DNA of 64,000 nt, from NCBI GenBank assembly GCA_018902385.1, contig JABSSW010000027.1:527014-591013 (forward strand), in the 5' to 3' direction. The notes under the pieces were generated by a model. The model had not been told where the DNA came from. It saw nothing but the letters and a program-made list of their open reading frames with translations, and ran no database searches. The translations under genes and the position numbers were made by a program. The stretch comes from Physcia stellaris. Lineage: Eukaryota > Ascomycota > Lecanoromycetes > Caliciales > Physciaceae. Of this stretch, positions 36,089-48,440 are shown piece after piece (position 1 is the stretch's first letter; each line of letters begins with the position of its first letter).

Positions 36089-37063
36089 AGCCTTTGACTA
36101 GATCCTGATGTTTCTTAGGAGGTTTGATGTGAGATCTATCAAAATACCTAGGATACTAATAGGAGGGTGGAATCTTACGCAAGAGAATTAATGGTCACAA
36201 AATGTTTTTGATAGAACAACTGTTTTATGGGTTGGCTAAGAAACCATAGTGTTGTGTGATGACGAACCCCAAACCAAAGATCAGAATCGAGTGTCAACAA
36301 TAGCATAGAGACTCGCGATACTTCCTGATTACTTGATGTAGCTACTTGGTTGTCAAAGCCAAAGATGACCGATATAGCAACCCACCCATCATCCATCACA
36401 CCAGTAATCTGACTCTTAGCAACACATCTCATCCTCTCCACGCGACCGAAAGTCTTTGAATTTGTTATCACATCATTTAAATTACCTTATTCCTCGTGTT
36501 GATTAGCTTCCAGAAGTTCCCAAGAGCTCACCTGTCGGCTTCATGAAACAAAATAATACTCGTAAGCAAATCAAGGATTCTCCTGACCGGCTTGGAGGTG
36601 AGCCCAGCCTGGGAGCTCCATTCCTCATCGCGGCTGGTCTATGTACGATTAAATTGGTAGTTTTCTGCGATTTGGCTATAGAAGTTAGAACCATGGCCTG
36701 TGGAGTGCCAGCAGCTGCTCTAAGATACTGTACTGTAGACTAGACTGCCTCGGCAGGCTTCCGGGTGTGATACCCGACTGTTCCACCACCGTGAATAGCC
36801 GCTTAGGGTTGCAGTTACTTGGCGATAAGTCCCTCATAATTGGCCGAGTTACTTGAACAGAGATCATCGCGAAACCATTCAACTCCTCTGATCGCATCAA
36901 GCTCGCTGTGAACCACATCGCTCTTCCCGTAGGATAAGAGCTCTTCACTACAAAACCTGGGAGCTCGCTAATCATCGAGATGCCGTTGAGGAGGAAATTA
37001 TCTGCTCTAGCAGACAAGACGAAGAAAATAAGCCTGAGGAAGGCTAGCCTGGCCTCGCCGTCT
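36089..37063. other. Intergenic, no gene recognised
   Basis: A minus frame at 36,685-37,089 overlaps the first exon of the F-box gene and has no recognisable domain. Nothing else is supported. Confidence 0.45.
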
Positions 37064-39177
37064 ATGACTGATGTTCTCAACGTAGACATCTTGCTTGGAG
37101 TCTTGGAAGTAGTAGGTATTGCTTAGAGAAAGTTATCACATGAGTTGACAGTAATAGCTGCACACTGAATCGCCGAAATCAGTGCTTCGATTGTCTTTGA
37201 CGTGTAAAAAGCTGTACAGCCTCGCGCAACAATTTATCTATCGTTCAATTCGATTCATCTTTAGTCGAGCAAATCGACCGTTTCATCGACCACTATTGCA
37301 AAGGCTCATCGCTGATCAAGAGCTCAGTCACACCATACGTACCATATGGGTACCGTGGGCGCCTAAAGGCATTCCCCGTCATGGGGATGACGGTATGTAA
37401 ATTTTTGGCTTCTCCCATTAGAGCTGAGACCCAAAGATCTTCTCGTGCTAGCCCGGGGCAGTACCTTTGCCATACGATAACTAAGAAAACCCAACAGGAA
37501 GTTTAGAGGATCTTCATCTACTGGCTAAGTTATTGCCTCAATTGGCACGATTAAAGACTTTCATGTACGTACAATACGTCTCCTGTGCCCTAAAACAAGC
37601 TCATGATATTAGATGGGAGGCTCAGTATGCCATTCCATCATGGCTACTCGAGAGCCTTCGCAAACAACCAAAATGCCGGCTATTCGTCAGATTGCCTTAT
37701 GGCTCTAACACCGCCCAAGTGATTACTAAGCTTTGCGGCCTCCCACAGCTCCATTCACTGGACGTCATGTTAGCAAATACCCAGTACCAAGCATTGGCCG
37801 AATTAGATCGATTGTTGTCGCAGGCAAGGTTCTTGAGTTCGCTTTCAATTCACTGGTGCTCCCTTGATTGGTCTCAATCGAATCAAGGTAGGTCCTCAAA
37901 CGATTTTGTTCCCTGTCCTGTAGTTCATTTTCATACACGAGCAAATTTGCCATTTCTTAAAAAACTCGCAAATACGGGCACTTTTACTCCGAGCTTGACG
38001 AAGTGTGTACATTTGCTTCATTGGCTCCCACTCTATTCGGCAACGATAATCTGTAAATATTGCTGGAAGAGCTGACATTGCGACCTGAAAGGGCTCAGCC
38101 ACCAACTAGAACAATGCGCCAATTTGAAGACACTGAGTTTCCAAAATTGTGGTTTCAATGACGAGACGGACCTCGATCTTGAAAGCAGCTCCAGTCGTCT
38201 CCAAATAATGTCCTTATCTATTAGCAACCTTTCTTTTCTGCGCTCCGACTTAGCCTCCTGTCTCACAAAAATTCGTTCGTTCAAGCTCCGAAGACCAGAT
38301 CTCTCAGAGCCAGTCTGGCCCAGCGATCTGGTTGAGAGACTTCAAGTCTTCCTTATAGGGTGTCAGTGCTTGGAGCATGTGGACATGAGAGGTGTGTATG
38401 ACGCTATTGATGAGCGACTCCTCGCAGCGATCGGAAAGAATCTACTATCATTGAGGATTACAAGCGCAAAACTCTGGCCAGAGATAATCGGCCGCTATTG
38501 TACCAGGCTTCGGAGGCTAGGGATTGACGTGGCTGAAAGAGATAATTGGTTGGATTGTGTACCAACTTGCCCCCACCGATGTTTTGGTAATCACTCATTG
38601 ACTCTGGCTCTAGTATCAAAGTACATTGTCTCCCATTGCCAAATCACTTCGCTCTCTAATCCATCTTGATATTCATCTCCGCAGCGATAGGGTACACATG
38701 GGATGGGGAAAAAGCCCTCATACCATCACGATGAACAGCATTAACCCAGTGTGGCACTTCCTATGGTCAGAACTCGAGCTTCAACGCAAACTTGCAGGAA
38801 TGACGATTTCTCGACCACAACTTCAGTCCATAACTGTATTTGTCGGTCCGCAAGTTCCCCTTTACGAGCCATATGATCCAGGGAATGTAGGCTTATACGA
38901 ACTAGAAGAGATCAGCTTCGAGATGCGTCTCTGTGAACGGGATGAAGATGCCAATCAGGGTCTTGCACGTGTGGTTTGTCTCGAGCTGGAGGCATTGAAG
39001 GCCAAATTTGGCGCCGAACCTCCATTCAATCATTGGCAGCAACGGTTATTGCAAGGCATGATCGATAGGGTCGAGCGCGGCGTGCCGATGCAGGAGGGTA
39101 CCAATCTGTATTCTGCGAGAGATCTTACAAGACCACTGAGAATGCCGGTAGAAGTTGATGGCGATATGGAATATTGA
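37064..39177 (+). CDS. F-box / leucine-rich-repeat-like protein
   Basis: Best model: exons 37064-37115, 37183-37392, 37498-37887, 37942-38052, 38092-38558 and 38614-39177, all in phase, 597 aa. The N-terminus has a short F-box-like segment (VDILLGVLE, then LRLSLTCKKLYSLAQQFIYR). The rest shows leucine-rich-repeat-like strings typical of fungal F-box proteins: LEDLHLLAKLLPQLARLKTF, LSHQLEQCANLKTLSFQNCG, SISNLSFL, LIHLDIHLRS. F-box proteins link substrates to SCF ubiquitin ligases; the target is unknown. Weak points: the 39-bp intron at 38053-38091 is very short, chosen to avoid a TGA at 38073, and the F-box is shorter than usual. The 55-bp intron at 38559-38613 is well supported by phase. Partial decay is possible. 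Confidence 0.55.
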
Positions 39178-40269
39178 ATTCTGTTACTTCCGAGATGAGT
39201 AATGCCCTCTATATCGCCCTGTCTGAACCTTGACATATGATGTCGAACCAAGGCGACTGGCACTGGGTTTTCAATTTACCGTCGTACCATAAAAACATGG
39301 CTCTTTCGAAAGCAAGATAGCGTCATTTGGTGCGATGCGGTCAAAGTTTGCCGTCAAACATGGAGATTGCAGGCGTAATTGACATCCTGTGTTTGCTGTG
39401 GGTGAGAAGCAATCTTAATCGAAAGTCAGAGATTGATAAATTGGAAATGAACAGCAAGCATTACATTTTTGACAGGGTGACGAGACTACTGCCCCGGAAG
39501 GCTTGACTTTCTTCATACGCATAGAACACTCACCGACGGTTCTGCTGGGCGGTATTCACCGCCGGCTAAAGCCACCCACCTACGCAACGCAGCTATGGAG
39601 TTGATGTGATATGAAATGCATCTCTCGAGAACCGGCTATGCGGAAAAGGAAAGGTTTTGACGACTGAAACACAAAGAACGGGAAAGAATGCGCGGACGCC
39701 TACAATACTGACATAAGGAGTAGGAGGCCCAAGCATTTCCCAAGATTATTTTGAGTACTCTAAGAAACCCCTGGCTAGCAGGCCGATAACTCCACCTGTC
39801 TGGCATTATGGAAAATCACGAGCCCACGGGCCACCTTGTCTTGACGAGACCTACGAGCATTACACCGCCACTCATCATATCGGAGAAAGGAGGGGTTGAC
39901 GATGGTACAATAAACTTTCACGACACTTAGTCACCAAGACTATATTCTAACCATATCGTATTTCGCAGCAAATTCATGTCAGTCTTCTTTCATTAGGCGG
40001 GATGATCTTCCTTGTCAATAGCTCAGCCATATATCGTTGACCTCTATGATGACACAATGCAATAAAGAAGAGTCTTTCGAACACAATGGTGAGTCATGTT
40101 TCCTTACAATCGTGACGTCAAAATGTTTGGCTGGCTTTGCCTCATATCAATAAATCACCAGCACCACAAAGTATTCATGCTGCAGATTCTCTCCCCAAAC
40201 TATCTTTTTCTGAATCTTTCATATTAGCATTCCATATTCGATTTCTCTCCAACGCTCTTCTCTACCCTA
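39178..40269. other. Intergenic, no gene recognised
   Basis: No gene seen. The final 150 bases are pyrimidine-rich and may be the promoter and leader of the next small frame. Confidence 0.45.
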
Positions 40270-40587
40270 ATGGCTAGCTTTAACATGCTAAACAACGTTC
40301 TACCTTTCCTGGGCGAGATTGGGTCGCATATGCTAGAACATCCAATAGAAAGCGCCGCTTCAGTCACTCTATCCTGCACCATCGCCTTCGGCACTGGGTA
40401 CGTGATCTATACCAAGCCCCACAGAACCGTCGTATTACCAAGTATGCTTGAGAACGCAGCTAGAGACCGCGAAGGCATGGTAAGCGATAGCAAAGCGGCC
40501 AATCAAGCGGCGACTGTGGCTAACCCAGGACTCATGTTAGGAACAATACCTGAAGCACACCGTTTCGATCAAGTTGATCGAAGATAG
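40270..40587 (+). CDS. Small hypothetical membrane protein (105 aa)
   Basis: A single-exon ATG frame behind a C/T-rich leader. It has one moderately hydrophobic helix (ASVTLSCTIAFGTGYVIY, about residues 31-48) and a polar C-terminus (DSKAANQAATVANPGLM). I do not recognise it. It could also be a 5' part of the gene that follows, but it ends in its own stop codon. Confidence 0.4.
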   Translation: MASFNMLNNVLPFLGEIGSHMLEHPIESAASVTLSCTIAFGTGYVIYTKPHRTVVLPSMLENAARDREGMVSDSKAANQAATVANPGLMLGTIPEAHRFDQVDRR

Positions 40588-40724
40588 GGTACGCGTAATG
40601 TGCACAGAGCCCTGGACGTAGATCGCTGACTTAGATAGACACGAAACCTGAAGCAAGGTACCCAAGGGACCGAGAAGGTAAGACTTCTGAACGCTGATCA
40701 GTATGATCCCTAAGCTCGCAACAG

Positions 40725-41687
40725 GAAACCAGTGCCGTTAACATACTTTTCCCCCAAAGATTTCCTTACCAATCCCTACCCCCCGAGATTCGAAACCAGA
40801 TAGCCTATCACGCGCTCGGTGGCAGGCACATCTTTCTCCCCCAGATCTACGAAGTCTCTCTGCTCCCTAGCGAGCTCACCCCCTTGGTATACCAAGCAGC
40901 AACCATAGCTCCCCTCCCCTTCAGCGTATTAAATCCCATCCGCTCCCTTACCACCCTATTCACACACACTCCCCCTCCCCCTCCCTCACTACCCCAAACC
41001 TCCAAACCGAAACCCTCCCAGCACGCGCCAAAACCCCCAGCAGTCCCGCTCCTCGTCGCCTCTAAACGCATCTACGCCGAAACCCACAGCATCTACTGGT
41101 CAACCAACACCTTCCACCTCGCGCGCGGCTCCTACGTACACAGCTCCCTCTACTTCGACCTCGTCGCGCCCGCGCACGTAGCCCAGATCCAGAACATCCA
41201 CATAGACCTGAGTCTCGCGGACCTCACACCCACCCTGATACGCTTCCTGGAGCAGCGTGCCGACCGCCCCGGTAACCACGATGCCCGCTTCTGGGGCCGT
41301 CGCGCGGGCAACCTCATTCGGCAGATCTGGATGGATAAGTTCCACTACGTACGCCGGACTTTTGCGCACGTGGGTAGGGTGCGCGTTTCTTGGTGTAATA
41401 ATAAGAATTATACTCTGAATTTCTCGGGAGCCGGGTTCGGGAGGTGGTTTACGGAGAGCGGGGCGCTGCGGAAGGGAGGTTTGAAGGACATATTCGAGTT
41501 GTCGGTCGGGTTGGTGGAGTGGATTGTTGAGGATCTGGTGGGGGAGGAGGGGTGGGAGGGGTTTAAGAGGGAGATGGACGGGGATTGTGGATGTGAGGGC
41601 GTGGAGGGGGTGTGTGCGTTGTTTTATTGGGCGTTGGATCCGGAGTCGGGGGATATGTGGAAGGGTGATGATTTTGATAAATGGTGA
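40725..41687 (+). CDS. LPxEIRNxI-family protein (copy C), 5' end unresolved
   Basis: The third member of the family in this window and the only one open through its signature: SLPPEIRNQIAYHALGG at about 40,770-40,825, then VASKRIYAETHSIYWSTNTF, QIQNIHIDLSLADLTPTL, IRQIWMDKFHYVRRTFAHVG and an EEGWEGFKREMDGDCG end like the C-termini of copies A and B. The body exon begins at 40725 after a clear acceptor (47-bp intron with GTAAGA donor at 40678). I found no in-frame ATG in the exon before that, so the true start is unknown. A Pro-rich insert (TPPPPPSLPQTSKPKPS) interrupts the fold. The last seven codons and stop are part of a tandem repeat that continues downstream. Confidence 0.6.
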   Translation, partial: ETSAVNILFPQRFPYQSLPPEIRNQIAYHALGGRHIFLPQIYEVSLLPSELTPLVYQAATIAPLPFSVLNPIRSLTTLFTHTPPPPPSLPQTSKPKPSQHAPKPPAVPLLVASKRIYAETHSIYWSTNTFHLARGSYVHSSLYFDLVAPAHVAQIQNIHIDLSLADLTPTLIRFLEQRADRPGNHDARFWGRRAGNLIRQIWMDKFHYVRRTFAHVGRVRVSWCNNKNYTLNFSGAGFGRWFTESGALRKGGLKDIFELSVGLVEWIVEDLVGEEGWEGFKREMDGDCGCEGVEGVCALFYWALDPESGDMWKGDDFDKW

Positions 41688-41975
41688 GGGTGGTTGGGCC
41701 TTGACGTAGCTCTGATGCTGTATGGTGTGGATCTGTCGTATGCATATTGTCTTTGAAAGAGTGATGATTCTTTTCAAAATGGTGAGGATGATTGGGCTTT
41801 GACGTAGCTCTGATGCTGTAGGGTGTGGATCTGTCGTATGCATATTGTCTTTGAAAGAGTGATGATTTTTTTCCAGAATGGTGAGGATGGTTGGGCTTTG
41901 AGGGAGACAGTTGATGCTGGAGGGTGGGAATCGGTCGTATGCATATTGGCTTTGGGAAGGAATGAGAGCTTTGAA
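41664..41975. repeat. Three tandem ~98-bp units starting in the copy C stop region
   Basis: Units begin at about 41,664, 41,762 and 41,861, with period 98-99 bp. TGGTGAGG lies at 41682, 41780 and 41879, and each unit contains CGTATGCATATTG. The first unit includes the last codons (GDDFDKW) and stop of copy C. Unit 2 is nearly identical; unit 3 is more diverged. Confidence 0.9.
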
Positions 41976-42620
41976 ACAGAGCTCTGGTCCATGACCGTAG
42001 GATTTAGACAAGAAGTATGCATGCTATCATCTAGAAAATCAATGACATGACGACAAATGAAGGATAACTGATAAGAGAGAATATGGCTAATTCGTACTTG
42101 TGAGAGACATAACGGTGGAGTTTGCTTTACTGAGGGAGACAAGATCATCTATAAATGCATGTCGTATCAATAGAGTCAGCTGATGGCTTCGAATCCGCAG
42201 CGGCACTTGTCTTCTGGCCGAAATAGAAGAAGTCGTGCATGTATGAATGCGCAAACAAAGACCTCAAAATCCCCAGTCAACATAATTACGCCCACGGCAG
42301 GCCTCAAGAACGTTGCCGTGCTCTGTACGAAGGACATTTTGTTTTCGGAGCTTGGATTGGGATTTACTGTATAAACCTTGAACTACAATCTCTGCTGCCT
42401 TTCGTGCTATGCTTGGTAGAGGTCGTCTCTCATTACCTAATGCCAATGGCTCTTGAAACTCCAAAGCCGCAAGAGCAGAGTGCGGGTATTGCTATCTCAT
42501 TTTTGCGTGAAGGCTCTTAGGCGTAAGCTTGGATATCTAAAAGCGGCCCCATACCCCAAACCACTTTCGACATTAAGATGTGCTCTAACCGGGACCCGCC
42601 TCCCAAACACTCGTATCTCG
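41976..42620. other. Intergenic, left shoulder of the AT-rich block
   Basis: Balanced-composition sequence without a recognisable gene, ending where the AT content jumps. Confidence 0.5.
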
Positions 42621-43079
42621 ATTAGAGGCTCCACTCACATAATAATACGCTCATCACATGATAATATTGTTGATTTTTTGAATATCAACGCACATCATGT
42701 TTATTTTAAAAAAATAATCTCATAAATCGATTTTAAATAATCTGTTGTTTAATCATTGATTTTAAATAATACAATAATCAAACGTAATGTGAAACTTATG
42801 TGAAAAAAATACAAAAATTGTGATGTTTCGTAACAATTACAAATGACAATCAAAATTAAAGTTGTATCACTTTAATCAAATCATATTATTGATTTTTTTC
42901 GTGATCGTTCGAATTTCGATGTCAAAATATTCATTAATATTTCATCAAAACAGCTTTATATTTAATGAAATCATTGACAATATACAATTACGTCATGTTT
43001 TATCGATTTATGAGATTACTTTTCAATAATAAACATTGTGTGTGCGATAAACAATATTTGACGCTTGACGTTACAATAC

Positions 43080-43968
43080 TGTTACGTGCTTACTGCTATG
43101 GCTAGCTAGTCACTGAGCAGAGCTAGTCGAAGAACAAATTTAATCGATTTTGACATTTGCTGTACTTAAATCAGAAATCATTCATAGAAACAATGCAAGT
43201 TTTTTACACATAACAAATGATAACATCATAACTGTCACGATTTTCAGTATACGTTTGACATCATTGATTGTCGATTATTTGAATAATTCATCAAACAATT
43301 GAGTTTGTCACAATCAATTCATTGTGTCAGCGACTCGTCAGCAACGACTTCATTATCGTTGAAAATCGTTTTTTTATTTCATTTCAAGCTATTCATGTTA
43401 TATCATTCACGATCGGATGAGTTAGCAGAACGTTCGAATCATAACGTGCGTGTTTATCAATTTCGATTTCTCGTTGTCAAAAAATCAGACACAGACGAGC
43501 TCGTCGTTTCATCGACTTTACAAAACAACTCAAATAACAACGTCGACGTCGACACGCAAAATTTTTTCGCAAATTTCAATCAATTTCTTTTTCATTCAGA
43601 CAATTTCATTTCGACAATTTCTTTTTCAAGTCAGCACGAGTCGAAATTTTCTGTAATCGATCGATAGTTAGCCTTTTACAATCGTCTAATCACGTCGTAT
43701 TACAATTCAGCTTGTTAGTCGAATTAATTCGACATTCAATCTGACGTGTTTTTCTCATCAATGCGTAAATCGAAAATCTGCTTCTATCGCATTGAGAGTT
43801 GTGATCAATAAAATGAATACTGTCAAAGAAGTGAGTTTCAAATCATTTGTAATACGATTCGATCAATTCAAATTCTCATCGTCTGTCATTTGTTTTTAAT
43901 TTCGAGTATTTATTGCTTTCAATTTCTTCAGAGAAACTCAAATTTCGCTTGTCATTTCTGTCGTAACA
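43080..43968 (+). repeat. 5' LTR of Ty3/Gypsy element
   Basis: It starts TGTTACG and its first ~110 bases recur at 63,893-64,000, including an identical stretch of nearly 40 bases that begins TTTGACATTTGCTGTAC. The right end is placed at CGTAACA (43962-43968), the inverted complement of the start, giving 889 bp. The right end is inference because the matching end of the 3' LTR lies outside the window. The differences between the two copies are mostly transitions. Confidence 0.75.
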
Positions 43969-44375
43969 TTTTGATTTATGACAGACAACGTCAATTAAAC
44001 AATCAAGTTGACTTTATTTAACACGTCAATTATCACGAGTAATTCAGTTTCACATATTTCATTTCAGTCAATCAGTCGAAAAACAATCATCATTGCGTGA
44101 TACATACATGAATTCATTTTAGTTGATCATTCGTCGACGAGAATTTTATCACAAAAAGTCATTCAAATCGTAATTGTTTTTGTTTTCATCAACTTTCGAC
44201 TTGCAAAACTTTCAGCTACTCGAAATATCAAAACGTCAGCGAAGTCAGTCGCTTATTCGTTCGAGTGAATTACTATCACGTCAATTTTTCGAAAAACAAT
44301 ATTACAATTTTATCAAAACATCGAAAATTATCGACAGACGTTTGCTTTTCGTAATTTCGTTAGTCGTCGATCATT
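43969..44375 (+). mobile_element. Leader of the Gypsy element, interrupted by insertion
   Basis: Sequence between the presumed LTR end and the start of the inserted block. No primer-binding site is recognisable after mutation. A palindrome-like GATCATTAGATTGATC at about 44,368-44,383 marks the apparent left junction. Confidence 0.4.
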
Positions 44376-44389
44376 AGATTGATCGTCGA

Positions 44390-44605
44390 GTCAAGTTTCA
44401 AGTTCGAATGCGTCGACTTGACTCGATTTGCAAGTCGAAGATTTCGGCTTGAGCTTGAGTTTGAATCAAGTTCAAGTTCTTGACACGTTAAAAAACTTGA
44501 GCTTGAATCAAGTTTCAAGTCAAAATGTCAAGATTTGATTTGAACTTGAATCAAGTTTCAAGTTTCGATGTCGAATTTGACTTGATTCGTCAAGAACTTT
44601 AGTTT
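44390..44605. repeat. Left-edge short-period repeat (CAAGTTTCAAGT-type)
   Basis: Many overlapping direct and inverted copies of TTGAATCAAG, CAAGTTTCAAGT and CTTGAGCTTGA. It is less mutated than the interior. Candidate subterminal repeat of the inserted element. Confidence 0.55.
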
Positions 44606-44895
44606 CATGACGTATTACATTATTTCGCGATATTTCTGATACTAGTTATAAATGCTTTTTCTCAGAATTTTCGAATTTTTTTTTTGCATTATTTCATATA
44701 GATCAAACGTGATAATCATAATATTATTTTGTATTCGAAATTATTATCAATTTTTCTCGACAATTTACTATTCTTTGAATTATATTACTTTTTGATTCAA
44801 GATTTTCATCGAACAGTTGCAATTATCATATTTGCATTATCTTTGTGCATTATCTTGAAATTTGATTTCGTGTTATATACAATTAGTGTTTCAAA

Positions 44896-47650
44896 TTGCA
44901 TTATCATTTTGCATTATTTTTATCATCTATTCAAATGTCAAATAAAATGTCGAATTTCGAATTGTTTTCGAATTTTTTTTCGTTTTCAATTCAAAATTTA
45001 GAAAACTCGTTCATCATGAACGACGATGACGATATGTCAATTGACAATTCTCAACAATCAATCATTTCAGTTTTTGATAATTATCACAAATTTCAATCAT
45101 CGATAATTTCAGTTTTTGATAATCGTCAAAATCAGATAATCAAATTGACGAAAAAAATTTCGAACAAAACATTTTGATTTTAGTTTTCATAGCAATAAAA
45201 AATATGTATTTTGAGAAAAAAAAAGCTCGAATGCTTTTTTAGAATGATGAAAACAAATCAGTTTTGATGAAAGTATCTTGAACAAAATTCAAACAAAATA
45301 CAATAATTCACATTGATCGAACAAGAAAAATAAAATTGTTTCATGCTGACAAGAATTTGTTCAAATAGCGAAAATGTCTGACGAAATATCAATGATTGCT
45401 TGTAAAACATGTCATAAAGTTCAACAACATTCGTCAAACGCAAATGACGACATCAACGTCATGAACAAACATTTGAAAAACGCAAAACATCGTTTTAAAA
45501 TTGAAAAAAAAAATCGAACAATGTCGCTTGACTTTCAGAAAATAATCGAATTTTTCGAGAATGTCAATGTAAATTTGTTGAATAATGCATATTGATAATG
45601 CATTTATTTACTTTTATTAAAAAAAAAGCAAACTCGATTCTCGTGCAACATTCGACGAGAAATTTTTTGAAAAACATTTAATCAAAATCTTTATTGCTTG
45701 TGATTTTTCTTATCGAACGATCGAAAACGAACATTTTCGAATATGTTTGAAAATGAATCGATTCATTTTGAAATTATCACATCGTATCAAATTAAATCAA
45801 TTTGTAACGAAAAATTATGAAAAAATTCGTGATCAATTGAAAGACGAATTGAAAAATGTTGATCGAGTTTTTATTTCGTTAAATGTTTGATTCAGTCAAC
45901 AAAAAATCGTTTATTTAGATGTGATGATATATTGAATGAATATTAATTTTCAATATCAAAAAAAACTTATCGATTTTGTTTCGTTAAGTGTTTGTCATGA
46001 CGAAAAAAAAATGTTAAATCTTCTGCTGTCAATACTAAAATTCTATGAAATAACAAAAAAATTAATGACAATCACGATTGATAATGCATTCAATAATCGC
46101 ATTCTCAAACAGTTATTGAATTTAACGATGATTGAAATGAGCATTAATTGAAATGTGAATCAAAATTTCATGAACTGTTTAATTCATATGTGCAATTTAA
46201 TCGCACAGAACTTTATCAACTCGATTGAAATCGAAATTATTAGCGATAATGTTATTCAAAATTTGAAAAATGATCAAATCGATGACATCGAACAAAATAC
46301 AAAAATGTTAAAAATCGTCAAGAAAATAAGTCAATTTGATAATGCAAAAAAATAATGCATTTGTTAACAAAATAATCAGATTCGTGTTTTGACGATTGTT
46401 ATCAATTCTTTTTCGCAACGAAAAATTCGCTTTGTGAAGTTACAAAAGAAAACAAAAATTAAACGTTTTCGAAAATTGAAACAAAATGTCAAAATTCGTT
46501 GAAATTTTTGTTATTTTATGATACGACGTGTCTATCAATTTCGACGATTCGTTGATAAATGAATTCAAAAAAATCGCAACGATGTCAAAATTGTCAAAAT
46601 TCGAATATCTGATGATGATTGAAATCAAATTCTATTTCTCGAAAACATGTTAAAAACATTTTACGAAATCACGTTGATTGTTTCACGAATCACGAACACT
46701 AATGTGCAAATTGAATTTAAAGTTTTCAATTTTTTATACGATCATTTGAATTATCTCAATGAAACGATACGACAAAATCAATGTTTCGACAAATCATTAA
46801 TTTTGACTGCTTGTGCGAAAATCATTCAAAAATTTTTCAAATATTATGCGAAAACAAAAAAAGATAATGAATTGATATACGATTTTGCTAATATTCTAAA
46901 TTCAATCAACAAGTTATCGATTTATGAAATCTGAAATGAAAATGACAATTTCGAAAAAATCACAAAAAAAAAAAGCATGCGTATATCAATGACGCTCGTA
47001 AACGATTTTTGAATTATTATCGAAATCATTATGATGACAAAATATATGATAATTTTCAACGCGTTATTTTTCAATCGTTCGATAAAAAAATAATGCATCA
47101 AAATAATGCACTGAAATTCAATTTAACAAAACAATAAACTTTTTTCTATTAATTCGATTTTGCGATCGAATCGAAAATCGAAACAATCACAAAACGAAAT
47201 CGAACGTTATTTCTCTATATCAATCATGAAAAAAAATTCTAATTGACAATATTGAAGCGATAATGTTTCGAACTTTTCTCGATTGACTCGAATGACGAGA
47301 AATATTCTGTTCTGTTTTGTTTCATCGATAGAAATGAAGCGAATTTTCAATTTGACACGTCGAATCTGTAAATATGATCGAGCAATGTTGAATCAAGAAA
47401 CGATTGAAAAAACGATGATGATCAAATATTATAATCGAACGATGAATGCAAAATTTAAAAATGCTGTTTCGAAAATTTGAAATTTAATAAAACGATGAAA
47501 AAACGAAAATAATGAAATTGCGATGAAAAATGCTTTTCGTCGTTCAGTAAAAAAAATGCTTCGTTTTATGATTTCAAAATTTAATAATAGACGATTTGAA
47601 GTGAAATTTGCAATAATCATCGATAATGCAAACAGATAATGCATAAATTA
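44896..47650 (+). pseudogene. Decayed hAT-family transposase
   Basis: A cut-and-paste transposase in pieces on the plus strand. A short acidic N-terminus (NDDDDMSIDNSQQS, ~45,018) is followed by a BED-type zinc finger at 45,374-45,500 (CKTCHK, then MNKHLKNAKH). The catalytic core includes YRTIENEHF (~45,710), a block with KLMTITIDNAFNN (~46,060-46,100), where the family has its TxDNASNN motif, and CLIHMCNLIAQNF (~46,180). The C-terminal dimerisation region is at 47,290-47,440 (VSSIEMKRIFNLTRRI, then ETIEKTMMIKYY), matching the hAT SSxxERxFS...L..dtie.l..lk pattern. Frames are broken by stops and short gaps, several at paired ATAATGCA motifs. It cannot be functional as it stands. Confidence 0.75.
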
Positions 47651-48132
47651 CTTGCATTCAATCAAAACATCGAAAGTATTAATTAGATTGCGCATAATCG
47701 CATATAATTGCAAAGTTTAATTTTCGAATCGTATAAACGTTGATTTTTCTTCTTTTTTTTTTTTTTCAATTTTCATTCTAGTATTCTAATTAATCTATTA
47801 TTAATAATTTTTTTGATAGATTATTTCGTAACGCAAACAAGCATGAATTCTATGAAATTTGAAAATTTGTATTTTTCATTTTATTGTTTGAATATATTAT
47901 TGATAATACAACAAAATCTGTTCGAAAATATTTTTCAACGACAAATTTATCAAAACATTTTCAAAGTTCAAACATTTTCGAAATTGGAAATTTCAATTCG
48001 CGAAACGATGAAACACTCATGAAAAACGAAATTGATATCGATTTCTCGATTTTGAAAAAATGTCTAAAGTCTGAACTGAATGACACGAACAAGAAACAAA
48101 AAAAAAACATCGATGACATGAATGAAAATAAT

Positions 48133-48440
48133 GCTTAATAATAATGCATTCAACGATTAAAAACTAATAATTGATTTGTTAAATACAGTGATCACGATGT
48201 CTCTGAACGATGTCAAAAACAAAAAAAATGAAAAAATTCAATTCGTTTGCTGAAAATTTCGAAAAAATCATCGATGAAATGAATCGAAATAATGCTTGAT
48301 AATAATGCATTTGACGATTAAAAGTTGAAAAATGATTTTTTAAATATCATGATCACGAAATTTCTGAATGATGTCGAAAACAAAAAAAATGAAAAAATCA
48401 ATTCGTCTGCTGAGAATTTCGAAAAAAATATTGATGATGT
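48133..48440 (+). repeat. Tandem duplication of a ~160-bp coding-like unit
   Basis: The segments 48,133-48,290 and 48,291-48,440 are similar. Each starts with an AATAATGCT...ATAATGCATT pair, followed by ATCACGA, then (A/T)TGATGTC and AAACAAAAAAAATGAAAAAAT, and the reading LNDV(K/E)NKKNEKI. A weaker third relative lies just upstream (~48,040-48,132). This looks like a duplicated exon-intron unit in the N-terminal part of the histone-bearing gene. Confidence 0.65.

Noticed and set aside
36685-37089. Minus-strand frame of 134 codons
   Set aside because: It overlaps the first exon of the F-box gene antisense and resembles no family.
37498-39177. F-box/LRR gene called as a pseudogene because of TGA at 38,073 and a frame change near 38,600
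   Set aside because: A 55-bp intron (38,559-38,613) explains the frame change in phase, and a short 39-bp intron can remove the TGA; decay is not required.
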